Assembly (NCBI RefSeq): GCF_004916975.1
Contig: NZ_STGQ01000004.1
Location: 1-64,000, forward strand
Reading direction: 5' to 3'
DNA: 64,000 bases
From: Paenibacillus dokdonensis
Lineage (GTDB): Bacteria; Bacillota; Bacilli; Paenibacillales; Paenibacillaceae
A program made the position numbers and the translations under genes. The notes beneath the pieces are model-generated. The model saw only the letters and a program-made list of their open reading frames with translations. It was not told where the DNA came from and made no database searches. The stretch's first letter is position 1. Each line of letters begins with the position of its first letter. Shown in pieces: positions 34,787 to 42,146 of this stretch.

Positions 34787-35131
34787 TTAGGCTTTCTTGG
34801 CGATGACTAGCACTTTGCCGAGGTCAAGTTCCTTCTCATAAAACTGCGCTTCCGCTTCAGTAAAGCCAAGCGAAGTAATTTTGGCACGAAGTTCGTCGCC
34901 ACGTGAACGGAACAAATTAGCCAGAGCATCAAACATGCCTTCTTCTTTAATGCCTATTTTATCTGCATTGGCTGTTTCAGCGATCCGTTCGGACCGATCA
35001 CCGTCATGGGCCAAAACAAAGATATCATCGTAAACGTATCCGCTGCTGCGGAGCTGGTTCACTTCCTCGACGGCTTGGATACCATTTTCCACGACTTTCG
35101 CATACGATTTTGCATTGGTTGATGAATTCAT
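34787..35131 (-). CDS. General stress protein, YflT-like (GSP17M family)
   Basis: 114 aa, soluble, matching the heat-induced stress protein YflT family (PF11181): N-terminal YAKVVENGIQAVEEVNQLRSSGY, then DDIFVLAHDGDRSERIA, and a C-terminal EAEAQFYEKELDLGKVLVIA. B. subtilis YflT belongs to the SigB regulon. The ATG at 35131 lies 10 bases from GAGGAG; the GTG at 35140 is too close to that site. A SigB-like promoter lies at 35177-35202. Confidence 0.88.
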   Translation of the reverse strand: MNSSTNAKSYAKVVENGIQAVEEVNQLRSSGYVYDDIFVLAHDGDRSERIAETANADKIGIKEEGMFDALANLFRSRGDELRAKITSLGFTEAEAQFYEKELDLGKVLVIAKKA

Positions 35132-35176
35132 GGTTTTCACTCTCCTCTTATATTTGTAAACTCGCTCATATTACTT

Positions 35177-35202
35177 TTAACCGGGTGAGTCAGCAGTGAA
35201 AC
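35177..35202 (-). promoter_or_regulatory. SigB-like promoter of YflT-like gene
   Basis: Minus-strand GTTTCA (35197-35202), 14-base spacer, GGTTAA (35177-35182), 46 bases before the ATG. Both hexamers are identical to those before the DUF1328 gene. Confidence 0.6.
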
Positions 35203-35223
35203 GCATATCCTGTAACTTCCAGT

Positions 35224-35766
35224 CTATTCTGTCGTGCTGTCGAAAAAGTCTACTCCCTGCAGCGCCCCGGTATCGGGATTGCTATAAACTTTAATTGCGT
35301 GAAAGCCTCTGATAAAAACCTTGCCATCTTCAGCCATAAACTGCGGCTTTCCAAACGTATGCTCAATCTCACTTGCTTTCAGATCAATCCAGGCTCCATT
35401 CACCTGCATCTTCCCTGCAGCTGCCGCGATGTGAACGTAATCGACAGTATCGTCGCATATTCCTACTACAGCGTCTTGATAATGATACTCATAACAGCCG
35501 GTCAAACGGTCTTGTGCGACCTGAAGCGGTTTCCCCTTTTTGACGAGCACTTCCTTCTTCGTATCGCTAAGGGAGATCCCGTTCATCGTTTCAAATTTGT
35601 TCATCGAAACCTGGGACCGCAATGCTCGTCCCTCTGCGTAATGAACCACCGCCTGCCGGACCGTTGGCTCTGCTGCAAGTAGATTAGCAGTATCAGGCTG
35701 AACGGCGGACATGGAGGACAAGGGAGAAATCATACCTATCAGTAATGCGAGGATTTTCAACATCAT
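35224..35766 (-). CDS. Secreted hypothetical protein, 180 aa
   Basis: An N-terminal signal peptide (about residues 1-24; hydrophobic LKILALLIGMISPLSS) suggests export. The mature part has one pair of nearby cysteines (GCYEYHYQDAVVGIC) that could form a disulfide, and a repeated SLSDTKKEVLVKKGKP / LKASEIEHTFGKP pattern resembling the small alpha-beta repeat of BamE/SmpA-like folds (tentative). Function unknown. The ATG at 35766 has AAAGGG 5 bases upstream; a GTG six bases earlier is less likely. It lies 40 bases downstream of the DUF948 gene and may be cotranscribed with it. Confidence 0.7.
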   Translation of the reverse strand: MMLKILALLIGMISPLSSMSAVQPDTANLLAAEPTVRQAVVHYAEGRALRSQVSMNKFETMNGISLSDTKKEVLVKKGKPLQVAQDRLTGCYEYHYQDAVVGICDDTVDYVHIAAAAGKMQVNGAWIDLKASEIEHTFGKPQFMAEDGKVFIRGFHAIKVYSNPDTGALQGVDFFDSTTE

Positions 35767-35812
35767 TCTCACCCTTTCTACAGTCTTTCAATCAGCCCTT
35801 TACCTGCCCTGT

Positions 35813-36322
35813 TTAGTGGCGGACCTTCTGCCATACGGTGGCAGCAATATCCGCCCATTTCATCCAGCTTGAATCGGATTTCCCCTTGCCAGTGCTTCCA
35901 TAAGTAGAGGCATACGATTGAATCGTGCGCTCTTCTGCTGTTGAAGAAGAAGGCAGGGCAGCATGCTGATTAGCACTCACTCTTGGATTTGGGCTTACCT
36001 GCTTGAATTTGTGAATCATCGTTGTCGATGCCTGCTTGGCGGCAAGGGTCACTTCGCTGAGGACCTCACCCAAATTTTTAACCGAGGTCATGATCGGATC
36101 AATTTGTTTCATCTTGTGTTGAACATCCACGGTAATATCACTGGCATGTCTCACAATTTGTTTGACCTCGTATCCAAGTTCATCAATAGTTTGCTGAACC
36201 TCCTGCAGCGTTTGCGTTGTTTTCTCCAGAGAATCTTTTGCAGCCAGAAGGGTCTTGATCAGATAAATGACCAGTACGGCAAAGGCAACAGCGATGATGG
36301 CAACACTTATTCCTACGAGCAT
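35813..36322 (-). CDS. DUF948 family general-stress-type membrane protein
   Basis: 169 aa. One N-terminal membrane helix (about 3-25) followed by a long coiled coil (about 30-110; EKTTQTLQEVQQTIDEL) and a Ser/Thr-rich tail ending SSWMKWADIAATVWQKVRH. This is the DUF948/YtxG-type layout; B. subtilis YtxG is a general stress protein. GAGAGG precedes the ATG. A SigB-like promoter lies upstream (36428-36453). Confidence 0.85.
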   Translation of the reverse strand: MLVGISVAIIAVAFAVLVIYLIKTLLAAKDSLEKTTQTLQEVQQTIDELGYEVKQIVRHASDITVDVQHKMKQIDPIMTSVKNLGEVLSEVTLAAKQASTTMIHKFKQVSPNPRVSANQHAALPSSSTAEERTIQSYASTYGSTGKGKSDSSWMKWADIAATVWQKVRH

Positions 36323-36427
36323 TGCAAAACCTCTCTTTCTATATAGATTGAACCTGCTGTTTTCGTATTTAAGAATAGCAGCGTGTTCAGTCCATATGGC
36401 TTAATTTAATGTCCTGATATGCCATAG

Positions 36428-36453
36428 TTACCCTATCCTCCAAAGCACGAAAC
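36428..36453 (-). promoter_or_regulatory. SigB-like promoter of the DUF948 gene
   Basis: Minus-strand GTTTCG (36448-36453), 14-base spacer, GGGTAA (36428-36433), about 105 bases before the ATG. It is back-to-back with the plus-strand SigB-like promoter at 36482. Confidence 0.5.
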
Positions 36454-36481
36454 AAGGCTTATTTTACCGTTCGCTGAAGCT

Positions 36482-36507
36482 GTTTCATTTGATTTTCACA
36501 AGGTTAA
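36482..36507 (+). promoter_or_regulatory. SigB-like promoter of the DUF1328 gene
   Basis: GTTTCA (36482-36487), 14-base spacer, GGTTAA (36502-36507), 117 bases before the ATG at 36624. Confidence 0.55.
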
Positions 36508-36623
36508 GAAAACTACAGGATGGGGCGGACACATGAGCCGCCAGGTATGATCCTCATACTTTCAAACGCAAATGAGGACACTTATGAATACATCCAAATA
36601 TTCAGAAAGCTAGGTGATTCAAG

Positions 36624-36788
36624 ATGTTGAAATGGTCAATTATCTTTTTAGTAGTTGCTATTGTCGCAGGCATCTTCGGTTTCTTCAATATTGTTGCGGC
36701 GGCAGCCACCATCGCCAAAGTATTGTTCTTTATCTTCCTGGTACTCTTTATCATTTCCCTCTTTACCGGCCGCAGTCGAACGCTTTAA
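36624..36788 (+). CDS. DUF1328 family small membrane protein
   Basis: 54 aa, two hydrophobic helices (about 4-26 and 29-48) with Gly/Ala-rich interfaces: LVVAIVAGIFGFFNIVAAAATIAKVLFF broken here only by description, and ending TGRSRTL. This matches DUF1328/YtjA, tiny membrane proteins often found with stress genes; function unknown. TAGGTG lies about 7 bases before the ATG. It is divergent from the DUF948 gene and shares a 300-base control region that holds two SigB-like promoters. The IS begins about 60 bases downstream. Confidence 0.82.
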   Translation: MLKWSIIFLVVAIVAGIFGFFNIVAAAATIAKVLFFIFLVLFIISLFTGRSRTL

Positions 36789-36850
36789 CGAGGGGAACAT
36801 ATGACTTGCAGCACCCCTATAAAAAGAGATATTCAAAAGGTTAGAACTAT

Positions 36851-36872
36851 AAAAAAGGGGCTGTCCCAAAAG
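36851..36872 (+). repeat. Left terminal inverted repeat of IS
   Basis: Matches the reverse complement of 38798-38819 at 19/22 positions. It is the left arm of a larger hairpin (36857-36898, GGGGCTGTCCC...GGGACAGCC). Confidence 0.75.
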
Positions 36873-37110
36873 CCATGAAATGGCTGCTTGGGACAGCCTT
36901 GTCTTTTACGTAGGATATACTTAGACTTTTTGGGTGGACGCTGCGCGAACGGACCATTGTTCCAATCGCTGTGCTCTCCGGATTTTTTTTCATTCCCCTT
37001 AGCGGTGAAAATCCGGAGATCAAGGCGAACGCTGCCGCTTTTCCACAATCCGTCCGTCCTCTCCGCTGTTTATGCGGGGAATGGATCTTCAATCTTTAAA
37101 AAAACACAAA

Positions 37111-37173
37111 AAAGAAACCTTTCTTTTGGTAAAATGGAAGTGTGACCAACCATTTCAAAGGAGAGGTTTCTTT
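37111..37173 (+). promoter_or_regulatory. Inverted repeat masking the transposase start
   Basis: AAAGAAACCT (37111-37120) pairs with AGGTTTCTTT (37164-37173), which covers part of the ribosome-binding site (37157-37166) and the TTG start (37172-37174); TTGGT/ACCAA (37126-37130/37145-37149) adds an inner stem. In a read-through transcript this would hide the start, a known way for IS elements to avoid activation by outside promoters. Confidence 0.6.
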
Positions 37174-38731
37174 GTACATTCAATATACCATGGACCAACT
37201 TTGTTTGCCAATGGATCTGGAAGAAGATATTCCAGAAAACCACCTCGTTCGTGTCGTGAATGCTGCCGTCAATCGATTGGACGACGCCATTTTTGACGCT
37301 GCCTATCCCGGCGGCGGCCGTGACAGTTACCATCCCAAAATGCTCACCAAAGTCATCATCTACGCCTACACACAGCGCATCTATTCCTCAAGACAAATCG
37401 CCAAAGCCATCCGGGAACACATCCCCTTTATGTGGCTAGCCGGACGGCAACGTCCGGATTTCCGCACGCTTAACCGCTTCCGTTCTGAGCGGATGAAAGA
37501 CGTCCTCGAAACCGTGTTCTCCGCCGTACTTCAATTTCTTGCAGATGAAAAGTACATCTCCTTGGAACATTATTTCGTAGATGGTACCAAGATTGAGGCC
37601 AATGCCAATCGTTACACCTTCGTCTGGGGTAAAGCGGTCAGCAAACACAAGACCAAACTGCAAGAGAAGGTACATGCACTTTTCTCCACCATCGAAGCCG
37701 CAGAGCATCAGGAAGAGCGCGAGCATCACGGCAAAGACCTGACCGAACTCGGTGAGGCTTCCGAGTTAGATAGCAGCAAGCTCGAACAAGTCACGCAGCA
37801 ACTGGAAGCTCAGCTGCTGAAACATCCCAAGGATAACCCCTTAAAGAAAGCCGTTCGGAAGCTTCGGAAGGACTTGCTTCCAAGACTTGTGAAGTACGAA
37901 CATTACCAAAAGTTGCTTGGAAATCGAAACAGCTTCAGCAAAACCGATACGGACGCCACCTTCATGCGGATGAAAGAAGACCACATGCGAAATGGACAGT
38001 TAAAACCGGGATACAATGTGCAGATTGGCACGGAAAATCAGTTCATTTTAGCCTACAGTGTCCACCAAAGACCCACGGATACCCGTTGTTTAGAGCCTCA
38101 TCTGGAAATAGCACGGCGGATCTTGGGGCAACATCCACAGACAATCATTGCAGATGCAGGCTATGGAAGTGAAGAGAACTATGCCTATCTGGAAAAGGAA
38201 GAGATCACAGCAGTCGTTAAATACGGCAGTTACCATAAAGAAAAGAGCAAAGCGTGGAAAGCAGATGTGAGTAAAATCGAGAATTGGACGTACAACGCAG
38301 CCGAGGATAACTGGACGTGCCCCGCCGCGCAAACACTGCATTTCCACAGAGAAAGCAAGGAAACACTAGAAAGTGGATATGAGATTCGCAGGCGTCATTA
38401 CCGAAGTCAAAGCTGTGAAGGCTGCCCGCTGAAAGATCGGTGCACAAAAGCAGCAGGGAACCGGGAAGTAGCGGTAAGTCTGGAAAGGCTGCGATACCAA
38501 AGTCAGGCCCGGGACCTCCTCCGAAGTGAGGAAGGCTATGCCCTGGCCGTACGGCGAATGATTGAGCCGGAGAGTGTGTTTGGCCAACTGAAAAACAACC
38601 GGGGCTTCCGGCGGTTTCTGCTTCGCGGCATGAAGAAAGTGACGCTGGAGGTCGGATGGCTTTCGCTTGCCCATAATATGCTGAAGCAAGCCGGAGTAGA
38701 GCAAAAACGCAAAGGAGCGATTCTCCAATAA
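37172..38731 (+). CDS. IS1182 family transposase
   Basis: 519-aa DDE transposase. The N-terminal DUF772-like domain (about 10-110; LVRVVNAAVNRL, HPKMLTKVIIYAYTQRIYSSRQI) is followed by the catalytic region: YFVDGTKIEANANRY holds the first Asp, IIADAGYGSEENY the second, and a Glu lies near PESVFGQLKNNRGFRRF at the C-terminus. The CPLKDRCTKA cysteine motif before it is typical of this family. Start assigned to TTG 37172, which follows AGGAGAGG by 5 bases. The frame is intact, so the element may be active. Confidence 0.93.
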   Translation: MYIQYTMDQLCLPMDLEEDIPENHLVRVVNAAVNRLDDAIFDAAYPGGGRDSYHPKMLTKVIIYAYTQRIYSSRQIAKAIREHIPFMWLAGRQRPDFRTLNRFRSERMKDVLETVFSAVLQFLADEKYISLEHYFVDGTKIEANANRYTFVWGKAVSKHKTKLQEKVHALFSTIEAAEHQEEREHHGKDLTELGEASELDSSKLEQVTQQLEAQLLKHPKDNPLKKAVRKLRKDLLPRLVKYEHYQKLLGNRNSFSKTDTDATFMRMKEDHMRNGQLKPGYNVQIGTENQFILAYSVHQRPTDTRCLEPHLEIARRILGQHPQTIIADAGYGSEENYAYLEKEEITAVVKYGSYHKEKSKAWKADVSKIENWTYNAAEDNWTCPAAQTLHFHRESKETLESGYEIRRRHYRSQSCEGCPLKDRCTKAAGNREVAVSLERLRYQSQARDLLRSEEGYALAVRRMIEPESVFGQLKNNRGFRRFLLRGMKKVTLEVGWLSLAHNMLKQAGVEQKRKGAILQ

Positions 38732-38757
38732 CGGGAGAATTGCTCCTTTTTTTGGAT
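38715..38757 (+). terminator. Terminator overlapping the transposase 3' end
   Basis: AAAGGAGCGATTCTCC pairs with GGGAGAATTGCTCC (one mismatch), then T7. The left arm lies inside the last transposase codons. Confidence 0.8.
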
Positions 38758-38797
38758 CCCAAAATAAAACGGAGCTGTCTCTGTCGTGGGAAATCCA

Positions 38798-38819
38798 CTT
38801 ATGAGACAGCGCCTTTTTT
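38798..38819 (-). repeat. Right terminal inverted repeat of IS
   Basis: Inverted copy of the left end. It also forms the arm of a hairpin (38771-38813, GGAGCTGTCTC...GAGACAGCGCC) that may terminate the gene at 38841 on the minus strand. Confidence 0.75.
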
Positions 38820-38840
38820 ATAGTTACTTTGCGGCATCCC

Positions 38841-39413
38841 TTACTTCAAAAGAAGAGATGGCAGGGAAAGCCAATCCAGCTTGAACGTCAGCTTGACGCC
38901 ATCCTGCAGAAATTCCATATGATCTACCGTAAGCATGTCTGGCAAGTGATCCTTAAGCGGTACCGTTATGGTTCCAAGACCAAGCCGCTCAGCCGGAATA
39001 TGAATAGATTTAATCCGTGTCGACTCATGATTCAGTTCCAGCACGCTTCCACTAGCTTCCATGTGGAATTTCAATTCTGCTCCAAATGGAATTAAACCGC
39101 CCCATTTGCCGTTGATATCAGCCGTTACCTCTTGACCTTCAAAATGAAACTCCGCACCGGTGACGGTAATTTGCTGCGGAATATCTCCCATATGCTTCAG
39201 CAGTTCTTTTTTTGCAAGCTCATTCAGCTCGCTGCCGCTCAATGTAATTTCCGGCTTGCGGGTTTTCAGCATTTGGACCGCCTTGGCCTTGATGTCTATA
39301 CTCTGGTAATTCAGATCCAGCTTCTGATCCGGCGAAATATACCAAATCACAATTCCGCATCCAATCACGACCAGTATGAGCAATGTGATGACAATCCGAA
39401 GAAGTACTTTCAT
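38841..39413 (-). CDS. Membrane-anchored extracytoplasmic protein (YpmS/DUF2140-like)
   Basis: 190 aa with one N-terminal membrane helix (about 4-27) and an extracytoplasmic beta-rich domain (about 30-190) with a BPI/LEA-like look (ITLSGSELNELAKKEL, ITVTGAEFHFEGQEVTADI, YMEASGSVLEL-like strands). It resembles YpmS/DUF2140 proteins, but only loosely; function unknown. AGGAGG lies 6 bases before the ATG at 39413; a GTG 18 bases earlier contains that site. The IS right end lies directly downstream. Confidence 0.68.
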   Translation of the reverse strand: MKVLLRIVITLLILVVIGCGIVIWYISPDQKLDLNYQSIDIKAKAVQMLKTRKPEITLSGSELNELAKKELLKHMGDIPQQITVTGAEFHFEGQEVTADINGKWGGLIPFGAELKFHMEASGSVLELNHESTRIKSIHIPAERLGLGTITVPLKDHLPDMLTVDHMEFLQDGVKLTFKLDWLSLPSLLLK

Positions 39414-39535
39414 ATTTCGCCTCCTGTTCACCTTCAGTGATCTCTTTCAACGCATATTCTTTTATTATACTGAAATCGGCTATGAATAACGAATAGCTCA
39501 AAAAATAGAGGCTTACAGCCCCTAAATAAAACAAA

Positions 39536-39568
39536 AACGGCCCCCTCATTACTATGAAGGAGACCGTT
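39536..39568 (-). terminator. Terminator after SGNH hydrolase gene
   Basis: Minus strand AACGGTCTCCTTCAT pairs with ATGAGGGGGCCGTT (several G-T pairs), followed by a T tract, 15 bases past the stop at 39583. Confidence 0.75.
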
Positions 39569-39582
39569 AGTTATAAGATTAT

Positions 39583-40242
39583 CTAGATCATGCCGTTTTG
39601 TAATGCAACGTCAAGCCAGCGTCTCGCAATGACATCATGACCCGCTCCTGAAGGATGTACACCATCAAACAGCCAGTAAGAGGGCTCTGCTCTTTGCGCG
39701 GCTTCGTCAAACGCATCCTGCAGCGGTACGAAGACCGTCTGGAACTCCTCTGATAACTGGCGGACAATACCTTGGTATGTTCCGACCAACTTTTGCCACT
39801 CATCCCATTTTTCCTCGGTCGCTGATCCTTTGAGAACAAACGGCTCGCACAGAATCAGACGCGTATCCGGCAGGATTTCCTTCGTCTCCTCCAGCAGATG
39901 TCTGTAAGCTCTTTCAAAACGGTCCGTCACGCCGCTTGGTTCACCCGATACCGTTCTCCATGCATCATTTACGCCAATCAGAATACTGATCACATCCGGA
40001 TTTAGGCTAAATGCATCCTCATTCCAGCGGGCGTATAAATCAGAAACCCGGTTTCCGCTAATGCCCCGGTTAATAAATAACGGATTCTTTTCTGCATTGT
40101 CATTCGCCAGTTTGGCCGAAATGAGATAAACATAGCTCTGTCCAATAAAGTGTTTTTGATGAAGTCCTCTGTCCCGGTTCGCATCCGTGATCGAATCCCC
40201 CTGGAACAAAATTACAGTATTTTCTTTTGCCAGCATCTGCAT
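39583..40242 (-). CDS. SGNH/GDSL family hydrolase
   Basis: 219-aa SGNH hydrolase. Block I: LFQGDSITDANRDRG (nucleophile Ser), block II: NRGISGNRVSDL (Gly), block III: LIGVNDAWR (Asn), block V: FDGVHPSGAGHDVIARRW (Asp and His). No signal peptide, so it is cytoplasmic; probable esterase/lipase-like or carbohydrate-esterase activity. Two in-frame ATGs (40242, 40236) and a GTG (40245) are possible starts, all with only a weak ribosome-binding site. Confidence 0.88.
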   Translation of the reverse strand: MQMLAKENTVILFQGDSITDANRDRGLHQKHFIGQSYVYLISAKLANDNAEKNPLFINRGISGNRVSDLYARWNEDAFSLNPDVISILIGVNDAWRTVSGEPSGVTDRFERAYRHLLEETKEILPDTRLILCEPFVLKGSATEEKWDEWQKLVGTYQGIVRQLSEEFQTVFVPLQDAFDEAAQRAEPSYWLFDGVHPSGAGHDVIARRWLDVALQNGMI

Positions 40243-40388
40243 CACTCGACTTTCAAGGTAGGATTATGAAGAAATTTACTTTTCATTATACTCGATAAAT
40301 CGGCGATTTTTGAGATTCTCAAAAAAGTTTTATAATCTTGGAAATTCGGGCATGTGGGATAATTATCCTATATTTTGCTGAGTGTATT

Positions 40389-40414
40389 GGTTCAATTTAC
40401 CACACAGAGGTTAT
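40389..40414 (+). promoter_or_regulatory. SigB-like promoter of secreted protein gene
   Basis: GGTTCA (40389-40394), 14-base spacer, GGTTAT (40409-40414), 46 bases before the ATG at 40461. Matches the window's stress-promoter pattern with two changes. Confidence 0.45.
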
Positions 40415-40460
40415 TTTTAGTGTAGAAACAACAGAACATATACCAAGGAGGAACACACGA

Positions 40461-40850
40461 ATGAAAAAAATAGTTACTTTTGCAGCAGCTTTCGGATTAA
40501 TGGCTTCCATGGGAACCGCAGTATTTGCCGACGCAGATACGACAACGGCAACAGGTGAAACGTCGACCACTGTTTCAGGAACTTCGACAACCGTGGCTGA
40601 AGCTACCAAGCTGGTTGATGAACCGCTTATCAAGCCGGCCGATATGAATACAATGGATACAATTCCGCTGATACTCACCGAGAATACGCCATTCTACTTC
40701 GAGCCAGGCGGTAAAATGGCAAACATGCTGGCGCCTCAAACCGTTTTCAGCACAGGAAACCGTGTAACTGATATCATCGGCAATGGCGAATGGGTTGAAA
40801 TTTATACATGGCTTGGCAAGGCTTGGGTGCATGTAGTTCCAGCAATGTAA
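40461..40850 (+). CDS. Secreted small protein with SH3-like domain
   Basis: 129 aa. A signal peptide (about 1-23; likely cleavage after VFA) is followed by a Thr-rich low-complexity linker (about 24-50, TTTATGETSTTVSGTSTTVA) and a compact C-terminal domain (about 60-129) that looks like a bacterial SH3: FYFEPGGKMANMLAPQTVF, NGEWVEIYTWLGKAWVHV. It is probably wall-associated or secreted; function unknown. AAGGAGG lies 9 bases before the ATG at 40461. A SigB-like promoter upstream suggests stress induction. Confidence 0.75.
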   Translation: MKKIVTFAAAFGLMASMGTAVFADADTTTATGETSTTVSGTSTTVAEATKLVDEPLIKPADMNTMDTIPLILTENTPFYFEPGGKMANMLAPQTVFSTGNRVTDIIGNGEWVEIYTWLGKAWVHVVPAM

Positions 40851-40982
40851 GTATTGTTAGCTAGGAAATAGAATGGACTAAAGACCAGGGTCCTTTCAGC
40901 TGATAACTTTAGTTCCTTCTATACATAACAGCAAGAATATACATCACACTAAATATAGCTATCCCACACTTTCTTGCAATTT

Positions 40983-41016
40983 AAAAAGGGATCGGAGTTC
41001 TTCTCCGGTCCCTTTT
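40983..41016. terminator. Bidirectional terminator (SH3 protein / NlpC-P60)
   Basis: AAAAGGGATCGGAG pairs with CTCCGGTCCCTTTT (one G-T pair, TTCTT loop) with T runs both ways, between convergent genes. Confidence 0.85.
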
Positions 41017-41022
41017 CGCATG

Positions 41023-41889
41023 CTATTTAATCACACTTCCGCCATATAAAAAGCGGAGCTTCCAGGAGCTGCTGAAATCAGTCACGACGACTCCCCCCGC
41101 TTTCTCTGAATACGTATGCAGCAATTTTCCATCACCGAGGTAAACAGCTGCATGGGAAATCCGTTCCTGATTGACATTAACCCCATCATAAGCGGAAGCC
41201 TTTGAGCCCTTATAATCCATAAAAAACACAAGATCCCCACGTTTGAGGTTATCGGCATTGTAGACAGCACTGCTGTTTTGCTTCACCCATGTTCCCTGCT
41301 GGCGGGAATCCGCAGGCAGTACAATGCCTGCGGATTCTTTGAAAATCTGGCGGGTGAATGCCGAGCAGTCGAAGGTATTCGTCTGGTTTCGGTCCGAACC
41401 GTATTCGTAAGGAGTTCCGAGGTATTTCATGCCCGTCTGAATGACTCGATCAATGGTAGCGCTGACATCGGAACTGGCCGGTGGCACTACTGGTGCAGGC
41501 GAACTGGAACCGTTATCCGGTTTGGTAGTCGATCCAGAACCAGAGCTGGAACCTGCTCCTGAACCCGAATTCACGATTATGTATTGATCGGCGGAGCTGG
41601 TATAACCAACTTGACCAGACAAGGTTTTTACTTTATAAAAATATAATGTGCTTTTCTCAAGTATCGTTACTTTTTCTCCACTTTTCAAATATCCCATTAC
41701 CTGACTCGACATGGATGGCTTGTCCCTTAATCTGACACTGGCCTGAATAATGCCGGTTTGGGACTGGACACTCTTTTGTGTAATCGCTGAAGCAGCCTCA
41801 GCCTTAGAACCTGCAGGCAGTATGATGGCGGTGGAAACCGCAGCGGAAACAAGCAGGCATCCGAGCAAGCTTTTCTTGATGTTAATCAT
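41023..41889 (-). CDS. Secreted SH3b-NlpC/P60 peptidoglycan endopeptidase
   Basis: 288 aa. Signal peptide (about 1-33), bacterial SH3 domain (about 45-107; VRLRDKPSMSSQVMGYLKSG), Gly/Ser/Pro linker (about 108-140), and a C-terminal NlpC/P60 cysteine peptidase domain (about 145-288). The catalytic triad candidates are C175 (TFDCSAF), H246 (RISHAAVYLG) and H258. Such enzymes cleave D-Glu-mDAP bonds in wall peptides. AAGGAGG lies about 7 bases before the ATG. Monocistronic between terminators. Confidence 0.92.
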   Translation of the reverse strand: MINIKKSLLGCLLVSAAVSTAIILPAGSKAEAASAITQKSVQSQTGIIQASVRLRDKPSMSSQVMGYLKSGEKVTILEKSTLYFYKVKTLSGQVGYTSSADQYIIVNSGSGAGSSSGSGSTTKPDNGSSSPAPVVPPASSDVSATIDRVIQTGMKYLGTPYEYGSDRNQTNTFDCSAFTRQIFKESAGIVLPADSRQQGTWVKQNSSAVYNADNLKRGDLVFFMDYKGSKASAYDGVNVNQERISHAAVYLGDGKLLHTYSEKAGGVVVTDFSSSWKLRFLYGGSVIK

Positions 41890-42101
41890 GTATTTCCTCC
41901 TTGTGATGACTGATAATGAGTGTTTATGTCCCCATTATAGTCAGAAGGAAGGATATGCCACATGCTCCTTTTCTCACAAAATAATTGTCCAAATTTTAGC
42001 ACTATGCAGGTCTAAAGTCTCGAATTGTCCTGATATTATGCTTTAAAGGGATTTTAAGGAAAAATAGTAACAAGCAGCCGTTGTTCTTCTCAAACAAACG
42101 G

Positions 42102-42146
42102 GGTTGTCCCAGCAGCTAAATATATAGCTTTGGGACAACCCCTATT
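42102..42146 (-). terminator. Terminator after CDF transporter gene
   Basis: A long stem, GGGGTTGTCCCA...TGGGACAACCCC, with an inner AGCTA/TAGCT helix, overlaps the end of the transporter gene. It shares GGGGyTGTCCCA with the left end of the IS, but no transposase remnant is near. Confidence 0.75.

Larger units (their letters stand above)
36845..38825 (+). mobile_element. IS1182-like insertion sequence
   Basis: A complete-looking element around one transposase gene. Terminal inverted repeats: left 36851-36872 and right 38798-38819 agree at 19 of 22 positions (AAAAAAGGnGCTGTCnCAnAAG); identity continues outward for six more bases (AACTAT at 36845-36850, ATAGTT at 38820-38825). Each end can also fold into a long hairpin. 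No clear direct target duplication is visible. It sits between the DUF1328 gene and the membrane-anchored protein at 38841 without breaking either. Confidence 0.82.

Noticed and set aside
40868..40920. GGACTAAAG...CTTTAGTTCC hairpin as a terminator
   Set aside because: The loop is long and no T tract follows; the strong terminator at 40983 serves this gene.
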